From the NCBI GenBank assembly GCA_033439765.1, contig JAULSN010000004.1:2676001-2740000 (forward strand): a DNA stretch of 64,000 nucleotides, given 5' to 3'. The DNA comes from Lasiosphaeria ovina. Lineage: Eukaryota > Ascomycota > Sordariomycetes > Sordariales > Lasiosphaeriaceae. The position numbers and the translations under genes were made by a program. Below are positions 22,682 through 31,091 of the stretch, in pieces. Positions within the stretch are counted from its first letter, which is position 1, and each line of letters starts with the position of its first letter. Below the pieces are notes generated by a model that did not search any database, was not told the origin of the DNA, and saw only the letters and a program-made list of their open reading frames with translations.

Positions 22682-23394
22682 TCACACCGACCGACACTCT
22701 GAAGAATCACGAAGTAGTTCGTAGCCGTCCTCATGGGGGAGGACGTAGGCGGATATGGCCAGGCCGCAGGCACACACCAGCGCAACGCCGCCGCTGAAGG
22801 CGCAGAGATATAGCGACGTATCGAGCCGGTATCCCGGCACGAGGAAAAAGTCGGAGTGGTCAAACACATACGTCTATGAACATTTGCACGTGTACTTAGT
22901 ATCATAGTCATGCATAGAGCAGCCGGGGGGGGGGGGGGGGTATCTCGTACCACAAGGGCCATCGAGTAAAACTCGAGAGCGGCCACAATTCCCAGAAGAA
23001 CTCCCAGGATGCGCCACCCGCTCTCGCGGCGCGCCTTGCCGCCGGCCACGACAATCAAGAAGGCGACGAAGGTGGCCAGCTCGACGACGATGGCGAGGCT
23101 CATGAGGAAGGCGGCGGTGCGCCACATGGAGCAGAAAGGGCCGCCGCCCGCGGCGCACTGCTGCTGCTCGTTGTCGCCGGGGAAAGGCACGCACTTCTCG
23201 ACCAGAGCGGCCGTCGAGGCCGTCCTCGTCAATGTGCACCGCTCGTGCAGGCCGATGTTGCTGTACAGGCTGTCGCCCCGGTCCGTGTCGACGCTGTACG
23301 AGACCCATCGCGGCATGACGATGGCCGCAATCGTCATGGCCGTGGTGGCGGCGAAAGCGACCAGAGCGGCGCCGTACACTGTCTTGCGCGTCAT
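22682..23394 (-). CDS. Four-helix claudin/SUR7-like integral membrane protein
   Basis: This is a predicted plasma-membrane or endomembrane tetraspan protein of unknown function. Two exons (23394-22951 and 22873-22682) join in phase to 211 residues. Hydrophobic segments lie near residues 8-28, about 98-118, 128-148 and 175-198. The first extracellular loop (about 30-95) contains paired cysteines (RCTLT, EKCVPF, QQCAAGG, PFCSMW), an arrangement typical of claudin/PMP22/SUR7-type proteins. The second exon gives a conserved-looking TYVFDHSDFFLVPGY segment, the fourth helix and a short tail ending PHEDGYELL-type. Start 23394 gives a compact MTRKTVYG N-terminus directly before helix 1; the longer frame from 23439 adds an unlikely leader. 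The intron contains a 16-base poly-C run on the coding strand just after the donor. Confidence 0.75.
22925..22940. repeat. Poly-G (poly-C on coding strand) tract inside an intron
   Basis: There are sixteen uninterrupted G on the plus strand. On the coding strand this is a C tract beginning about ten bases after the 5' splice site of the claudin-like gene's only intron. Confidence 0.95.
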
Positions 23395-24061
23395 GATGCG
23401 GGTAGCGGAGTCATGGGGCCCAGGGAGGCAGAAGAACAAAACACGTTTCTCCTTCTCTGATCAGTGTTGCGTGTGGTGTGTTTGGTGAAGTGAGGTGAAG
23501 TGTGCTCGTGGGGCCACAGTTGCAGCTGCCTGGTTGTGGTGTCGAGCTGGGCTGCGGCCAATCATGGTGCAGAGGGGTGCTGACGACGACGATGCACAGC
23601 CCGGGGGAGGGGCAGCTTGCGGGAGGCCGACCAAACTACGGAGTCCCGTGCTTTACTACTCTGACCCTACGGGGTCCACGCTTCAGTTCGATTCTCAGGG
23701 TTCAGCTCTCAGGGTTCACTAAGGTAAGGTAGGGTATCCGTGCCTGCCTTAGGTCCCATTACTTTATGACAGATATAATAGGGATCTGATTTGTCTCGAC
23801 TGAAACTCACGATCAGTGAAAGTTCTGTCTGGGCTGGGCTCTCGGTTCCAGCATCAAGGCTCTGAATTGCACTTGCAGTACATAGAGAAGGTACGAAGCA
23901 CGGGCGGATACCCTGGGTGCCAGGCTGCAAAAGCCGAGTCAGGAGTCAATTTCGAGCATCAACAACCTGGAGAGTCGGCCTCACTCAGACCCTGTCTGGA
24001 TGAACATTTTCACTTTCACGATCCTGCAACCCATCCATCTCGACGTCGAGAGCGGGAAAAG

Positions 24062-25821
24062 ATGACAGGCGACGGCAAGCAGAACCCACAGCCACAAGCA
24101 GCAGCAGCAACAGCCATGACGTTTGAAGTGCTCAAAGCCGCCATAAGAGACGCGCCCACCGCGGCGCGGCTGGGCCGCCTGGCCATCGCCGCCCGCCGCA
24201 CCGTCGACACGCCAAACTACTTTGCTATCACGTCGCGCGGTGTCGTGCCTCATGTGACGCCCGACAACCTGGCCAAGCACCTATCTGACGTCGGCGGGAC
24301 CTACATGGCTCTGGAGGACTGTGAGTACCTCGCAGATACTCCTTAATTACCAGACTTGTAATTTACATACATGACACAGGTTGCTGACTCTCTCGCGTGT
24401 TAGTCATTGAGCGGCCCCAGCAGTACCTGAAGCGGCCGGCGCCCATATTGCAGACCCCGTCTTCAGAATTCCCATGCTCGCCGGCCCTGGGCCCGCGACC
24501 TCCGCTGCACATCTTCACGGCCATGCCGCCGTCGGTCATCACGGTGCTGGCGGCGCGGAGGCTGCCGGCCGTGCCCGCGCCCATGGGCAACACCAACAGC
24601 TCCGTGTCCGTGTTCACGTCGACGGGCTTCCAGGTCCTGACCACGCGCGAGTACGCCGACGCCGTGTCGGCGCTGCGGCCCGACATCGCCGTGCCCATGG
24701 CCGACCTGACCGACAAGGCCCTGACGCCCACATCGAAGCGCGCCACGCGCATGGCCGAGCGCACCGACGACTGGGTCAAGGAGTGGTTCGCCCAGCTCGA
24801 CGCCAGCAACAGCAGCGACCACCCCGGCGTCGCTACCTTCGCGCCCGTCCTGCCCGTCGGCTTCCCCATGCAGTGGGAGTACCTCGAGCGGCTCTCTGAG
24901 GACTACGTTTCTGCGTCTACCACCAACCAGGAGGAAGAGGAAGGCGAGACGACGCGGAAAGACCACCTCGCCGGGCTCGCGCTGTACGACGCCGACGTGA
25001 TCCCCGACCTCGAGGACGCATACCCGAACCTGACTCCGCTGCCGCGGCTGTCGCTCGCCAACCCGACCACGCCGCACCACGTGCTGCGGCAGATCGCGCT
25101 GGGCGTCGACGTGTTCGCGCTGCCCTTTATCAACATGGTGTCCGACGCCGGCGTGGCGCTGACCTTTACCTTCCCGCCGCCACCACCACCCAACAGTGAC
25201 CCCTCAGTCTCCCGACCACCCATCCTCCCGCTGGGCATCGACATGTCGTCCCCAACCGCAGGGCTGGCCACGGACACGGGGCCGCTGCTGGCGGGGTGCG
25301 CGTGCTACGCGTGCGCGCGGCACCACCGCGCGTACGTGCACCACCTGCTGGCGGCGCGCGAGATGCTGGGCTGGACGCTGCTGCAGGCGCACAACCACGG
25401 CGTGGCGTCGGCCTTTTTCGCCGGCGTGCGCGCCGCCCTGCGCGCAGGGCCCGCCGCCTACGACGCCGCCTGCCGCGCCTTCGCCGCCGCCTACGAGCCC
25501 GAGTTCCCCGCCGGCACCGGCGAGCGGCCCCGCGCCCGCGGGTACCAGTATGCCGGCGGCGCCGGCGAGCCCAAGCGCAACAAGCCCGCGTGGGGCAAGC
25601 TCGGCGGTCCCGAGGACGATGATGTTGCCGCAGTAGAGCAGAAGAAGCCGCGGGGAGGAAAAACCAAGAATAGTAACGGCGCTATTGGTACGGGGAATGC
25701 GGGTGCGGATATTGTGGATGACAGCTTAGCGGCAGCCGTAGAGGCGGTAGATCTGCAAGAGGCAGGGGCTAGTCCAGCGGCGGAGATGGACGGCACAGCC
25801 AGTGCGCAAGCATCAATATAG
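24062..25821 (+). CDS. QTRT2: Queuine tRNA-ribosyltransferase accessory subunit 2
   Basis: QTRT2 is the non-catalytic partner of the eukaryotic tRNA-guanine transglycosylase, which swaps guanine 34 of GUN-anticodon tRNAs for queuine. Two exons (24062-24320 and 24404-25821) join in frame to 558 residues. The N-terminal domain starts with GRLAIAARRTVDTPNYFAITSRG. The body has MALEDFIERP across the splice and the TIM-barrel strand LPLGIDMSSP. The zinc site is intact: Cys385, Cys387 and Cys390 (CACYAC), with His416 exactly 26 residues on, as in bacterial TGT. The C-terminal 100 residues are Arg/Lys/Ala-rich and look disordered. Start 24062 is the first ATG; Met19 (MTFEVLK) is an alternative. Filamentous ascomycetes keep this salvage system although Saccharomyces has lost it. 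Confidence 0.88.
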
Positions 25822-26112
25822 TAAAAGATTTGGGCCATCTGCATACGAACAAACAAGATACCCCTTTAGTTTTATTTCTCTATTCCGTACCTTGTCCATG
25901 TTTCTTATGTCTGGCGATGGAGGCTGTGACTTAGCGATTGCGATCGGATTTATACCCCTATTTCTGTGCGCCTAAAAAGGAAACCCCCCGTAAGGTAACA
26001 CGGCCAAGAAAACGGTCAATTTCCCGTCAACACGAGTCTATAAAGGTTTCTTTTTAGGCAGTGTAAGCTAGTTATATTTTTATTAAACGGCCATTCCCTG
26101 TCATTTCAACTC
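25822..26112. other. Intergenic, convergent 3' ends of QTRT2 and AP-3 delta
   Basis: This short AT-rich spacer holds both 3' untranslated regions. Nothing else is seen. Confidence 0.5.
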
Positions 26113-29100
26113 TCAAATGCCATCCGCGGGAGTCCCGGGGTCGTCGTCTAGCTGGACTATTCTCTTTGGCTTCTTCTTCTTGGGCTTGACGACGGGCTCG
26201 GCAGCCGGCGCGCCGACGCTGCCCTCGCCCCCCTCGCCAACGGCGGCGGCCTTCTTCTTCTTCTTGGCCTTCACGGTAGTAGTCGCCGCCCCCGCCGCCT
26301 CGCCACCGTCCTCTCCTAGCTTGGGCTGCTTCTTGGGCTTCTTCTTCTTGACCACGATGCCCTCGGCGGGTACGCCCTGGGCGACCTGTATCCTCTCGTT
26401 GGCGCGCTGCATCTCGAGGCGCAGCCTCTGGACTTCCTTCATGGCCTGCACCATCTCGGCTTCGTCGCGCTGCTGCCTCTCGGCCGTCAGTGCGTCGTCG
26501 GGCTGGCTCGCCTCGAGGCTCAGCTCCCGGAGGTGGCTCGAGTCTACCTGCAGGAGGCTCTGCTTCAGCTTCTTGGCCTTCGACTTGGTGAAGCTGTCCG
26601 AGTTGTTCTCAGACTCGTAGTTGCGAGGCGTCGAGCGCCCGCTGCCCCCGAGCGTCTCGTCCGCGGCAATAACGATCTTTTGGCGCGGTTTTGCCTGGCG
26701 GGGTGCTTTATCCGCCACCGGAGCCGAGCTATTCCCTAAACCCGTGTTCAGGCTCTCGAGGTCCAGTTTCATGATGGGAATCGAGTCAATGTCCAGGCCC
26801 GGCCCATTTTCTTTTTCCAAAATGTTGTGGATCGGGGTCGACGTCCCGCCAGAGCTGCCCGACCCCAAGATGTAGAACGGGTCGTCCCGGTTGCGCTCCA
26901 TCCGCTCAGCCTTCCTTCTCGCAATGATGTCTGCATCGAGGTAGCTTTCTTCGCCGGCTTGTTGGTACGAGCTGGGTGGCACATCTTCCGCCACCTCGGC
27001 GAGCCTGTTGATGGCCGGCTCGTTTGAGATGCTTGTAGCCGGCGGCTTTTGGTGGTAATATGTCTCAAACTCGTCCTCGCCGTGCACAGGCAGCATCAAT
27101 GAGTCCGCCTGCGACAAAAGAGCATTTAGATTGGGGTGGATCGGCTCATCCAGGTCCAACCCGTCCGGCATCGGCACATTCTGCTGGGCGCCACGTGCGA
27201 CTGAGTTGAGCTCCCATCCGTTGAACAGGGACGGTATGGCTTGTGTGAGGAGGAGAGGCGGGTCTTGGCGAACTTCGTCGGTTGACGGCGCCTGTCCGGA
27301 CGCCGCCTCGGCCGTGAGCTTCAGTAGCTCAGTAAACTCCACACCGCGTTCTTGAACCTCCAGGTACGGATGTAGCGCTAGCGGCTCCAGCACATGAATA
27401 ACCCGGGACATCAACAGTGACATGCTGGCTTTCCTCTCCGATGTCCACGGAGCTTGGTCGTCTCCTGCAATGTGCGCAAACAGCTTGATGACGGACTGTA
27501 GACATGTTGTGAGGATCTCCGGGTATTCGATCCGAGGGATAAGCCGGAGCAAGTGCCCAAGCGAGTCGTGGGGGGACGACAGCTGGAAAGCATACTCTCC
27601 CACTATCCACGCCAATGGCTTCAATGCCCCCGACACGACGGGATGTGAGGGCGAGACTTCAGAGTTGAGCTTTAATATGATGAGCTCAGCTGCGCGAACA
27701 GCCGCGACCCTCACAATTTTTACTTTTACAGCAACGTTCCTGATTTCGTTGCCAATCTTTTCGGAAATGTCAGTTGCAAGATGCTTCGGCGGGGATGCTG
27801 ACAGGTCAGAGTCGGCCTCCCTTTTCCGAGGCACGGGGGCGATTCGCACCAACTGGGTCAAGACGTCAATATACCAGTCAAAGTCGGACAAGCTTGCGTA
27901 GTTGTTTTGAGAGCACATGTTCAAAATTCGGCCAATCACATCAATCGTATAGTCTTGGGGGAGGGGAGGGGGATGATCCTGTGACTTGGGACGCCGGCCT
28001 GATTCAGGGGCCGCCTCGTCGCTCGAATCTGTCTCGAGATCTGCGCTTTGCACGCTTTGCTGGTGGGCCAGCGACGACGACGAAGCTTTGAGCTGCCTCA
28101 TCAAACGGCTGATGATAGACACCAAGTTTTCACTGCTGACCATTCCTTGCACCAAGTCGAGGGCTTTTATCCGGATGGTGATATCCTCGCTGTCGATGCA
28201 CTCCATGATCACGTCCTCTTGCTGGGCGACCAGAAAGGGGTGGGTGACGACGATTCTGTTGAATGCCAGTAAAGCCACGTATTTTACTGCGCGGGTCCGC
28301 GATGGTTAGGTCATACCCAAGTGACAGGCTCGTTCTATCAAACTCACAATTTGCGTCACCGTTCATCACTATCATGCCCCGGAGCTTAGAGACGCACAAC
28401 GAAGCAATCTCTTCGCTGGCCGCAAAGTCTTCGCCATCTCCGAGAATCCCACCCTGGATAATCCCGTTGATGCATTCATAGAGCAAGGACATGGCAGGCG
28501 TTGTTCGGATCAAATCCGTCAGCGGCGGCAAAAGTTTGCGGACAAGGCGTGGCTCAAGGGGCGTAAGGGTAGCAAACTAGAACAGAGTCAGAGGCACGCT
28601 CGTCAGGTAAGGGGCTGACGGTCTTTACAAGTTTTATGAGCTTTATGGCCATCCAGTTGTTCCCGCCGTCAACCAACAGCTCGAAGAGGCGCGGAGCCAG
28701 GGGGAGAAAGTCGTTTGGTCTGCGCCAGCCCAGCTCGCAAACCACGTTGACAATTGCTGCCGTCACGCTGGGGTCCTCGTTCTTGTCCATGAGGCGTTCC
28801 TTGATTTTGGGCCACGCGGCACGGAGAGTCTCGGGATAGACCAGAGCCAGCCTGTAGAGGGTAACAATCGTCTTCTTACGGATGGCAGGGTGCGAGTGGC
28901 CGAGGCGAGGGACAAGATCGGTCAGCACCGAGAGAGCTAGCGAGGGGGTTATGATGTGAGGTAGGGCTGCGATGGGGAGCGAGATTATGGTCGGTTGTGC
29001 GGCGGCCAAGTCCTGCAGACACAGACACAGACACAGACACAGACATGAGCAGGGCCATCATAGACTACAGGGGACGGGACGGCTTGCCGCACCTTCTTCA

Positions 29101-29501
29101 GCAGATTCGTTGCCAGCATGAGAACCTCGGTATCGGAGCGAAAGGTCTGGACGGCGCCCAGGTATCCAACTCGTTTTTGGTGGTACTTTGGAGACGACAT
29201 GACCTCGAGGACATGGAAGGAAGCCCAGGACATGTCGTGGCCGACCATCTCGAGGTAGATGAGCTTGAGCAAGGCAGTGGCCTTGACGTCCATGTCCTGG
29301 CTGCGGATCTCGGAGCGGCATTCTTTCAGGCAGTTCTGGATGTACTCCTTCTCGTGGCCCTTGTGGTTGCGCCGGCCTCGGATGAGGTCGTACAGCGATT
29401 TCTCGAACCTAGAAGCGCAGCGCAACAGAGCGCGTCAGCACGGCGGACCGACTATGGCCATGGCAGCGGGCGGTCGGGGGAGTTGGATGTTGGACGCACA
29501 T
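26113..29501 (-). CDS. APL5: AP-3 adaptor complex subunit delta
   Basis: AP-3 delta is a large adaptin of the AP-3 coat, which sorts cargo from Golgi/endosomes to the vacuole. Exons 29501-29500, 29408-29093, 29012-28629, 28576-28348 and 28286-26113 join in frame to 1,034 residues. The adaptin N-terminal solenoid begins FEKSLYDLIRGRRNHKG, with the further marks TALLKLIYLEMVGHDMSWASFHVLEVMSS, NLLKKDLAAAQP, MAIKLIKLFATLTPLEPRL and LKYVALLAFNRI, each spanning or next to a splice joint. The C-terminal third (from about 640) is hinge-like: Ser/Pro-rich, a helical coiled stretch (EAEMVQAMKEVQRLRLEMQ), then Lys-rich repeats (KKKKPKKQPKLG and others). The family start MFEKSL can only be made if the initiator codon is split: AT at 29501-29500, then intron 29499-29409 (donor GTGCGT), then G. 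Expressed constitutively in most fungi. Confidence 0.9.
29016..29045. repeat. ACAGAC hexanucleotide repeat at an intron 3' end
   Basis: About five CAGACA/ACAGAC units on the plus strand form the last 30 bases of the second AP-3 delta intron. On the coding strand this is a GTCTGT tract running into the TGCAG acceptor, so the repeat serves as the polypyrimidine region. Confidence 0.85.
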
Positions 29502-30610
29502 GGCTGCAATGGGTGTGCACTGCCGGCGCGTAGTGCGGGCATCTGGTCGTCGATGCGATGCAACGACGTCGGGTTCGATTCGAGATGGCGGGACGGATCG
29601 CAGGCAGGCCTTCCAGGTTAGGGCCGGCGGGGAGCAGCGTTAGGTTCCTAGAGGGGCTTGTTTGCGATTCCATCTGCCTGCGTGACGCTGTGACCCCACC
29701 TGCCCCATCCAATCAGACCCCTGTGTGTTGTCTCAGTGCCGGCGCTCCACAGTGGGAGAATGTATCCATGTCCTCCGTTCCACGAAGCATCGTCATTCAA
29801 GACCTGATATCCGTACCTCGTGTGCAGTAATTTGCTGCATTTAATAGGTAAATTCGTCTAAATAAGCAGTATCGGGGTCACTGGGCTACGCTTGGTTGAA
29901 CGGTGGCCTTTCACAACACAATATTAATTATTGCTCTCTCAAGTCTTGACCATTTGTAGTCTGTTTACCACATACCTACATATACCTGTGCTGCCCTTGC
30001 TCAACGGCCCTATCTCCTTTTCTTCACCTTGTGGTTGTTAGCCGTGTCTTGCTCTGTCATGTCAAATTGGTCTCTGGACTGACTGCTTGCTCATTCTGCT
30101 GCCGGAAAAGGCGGCCATTGTAGCTTGTCGGGTTATTGTCAAAGCGTTAATAATTCTCGTCAAAACCTTCACTGCCTAGATCTAGCTAAGGTACGTAGGT
30201 GAGCCAAGCACAAATAATTATCTGGGGTAAAGTTAACATCAGATGAACGAACAGTTGCTGGCTTCGAATACATACATCCAAGGGCTCTGATTGGCCAGAT
30301 TCCCATTGAAACAAACGGCTTGGCATCTGAGACAGACCTACCCTAACCCATGTACGTAGGGAGTCTTGCTTGAACGATTCCGCCCCACTGGATGCGGAGC
30401 CAAACTGGGAATCTAGAAATTGGATCGGAGCCAATTGAAGTTTCCAGACACTGGACGAAGAAATAACTTACGTGAAAACCCCAAACGTGCAACATGACAA
30501 CGACTACCTAGTGAGGCTGGTTGTGCTGTCCTTCGTTACCCAAAAATATTGCAGACAGGGCATGTTGCCGCAATTCGCAACAAAGGTAAACTGAGGCAAT
30601 GTAAAGGCAC

Positions 30611-30617
30611 TGAGTCA
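30611..30617. promoter_or_regulatory. TGAGTCA site (Gcn4/CPC1/AP-1 type)
   Basis: This exact 7-mer palindromic-type bZIP site lies 254 bases upstream of the rvt TATA box. TGA(C/G)TCA is the core bound by fungal Gcn4/CPC1 (amino-acid starvation response) and AP-1 factors. Its use here is inferred from position only. Confidence 0.45.
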
Positions 30618-30870
30618 CACGGCAACAAAAGCTACCTACCGTACTCAGTTCAAAGCTACAAAACAAACATTCATGCCTGTCCATCCGTCCTCATTCATGT
30701 CCGTCCTCACGTCCTCAGCCAACTTTATAGCGTCAATTCTTCTCTGCCTTTCGGCATAGAGTCATGTCATTAAGAATTTCCAATTGATTTGTCCCATTCG
30801 GGTCCGGTTGTTCCTTTGTCTTGACACTTCGCCTGTTTGATGGGGGCAGCCAAACAGCCCCCAACCATGA

Positions 30871-30878
30871 TATAAAAG
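30871..30878 (+). promoter_or_regulatory. TATA box of rvt
   Basis: TATAAAAG lies about 220 bases before the rvt start codon, leaving room for a roughly 190-base leader. Canonical TATA boxes are uncommon in fungal housekeeping promoters and tend to mark inducible genes. Confidence 0.55.
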
Positions 30879-31091
30879 GGGGCGCCGCTCTCCCACACTA
30901 TTCCATAATGTCCACTCAGCATCGCCATCTTCTGCCTCTCATTCTCCCTGCTCCGGTCTGCAGCTTCTCAGCTTTCGTCTCTCACTCAGTACTTGCCCAC
31001 CCCTGTGTCACTTTCTCGCCCGCCCGCCCGCCTTCACACATCCCCCGAAAACAACAAGACCACCAGCATCAGCATCAGCAGCACCGGCGCC

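Larger units (their letters stand above)
29502..31091. other. Divergent promoter region between AP-3 delta and rvt
   Basis: No gene is seen in these 1.6 kb. The right half carries a TGAGTCA site (30611) and a TATA box (30871) serving the rvt gene. The plus strand from 30900 to 31090 is C/T/CA-rich, as usual for a fungal 5' leader. Confidence 0.6.
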
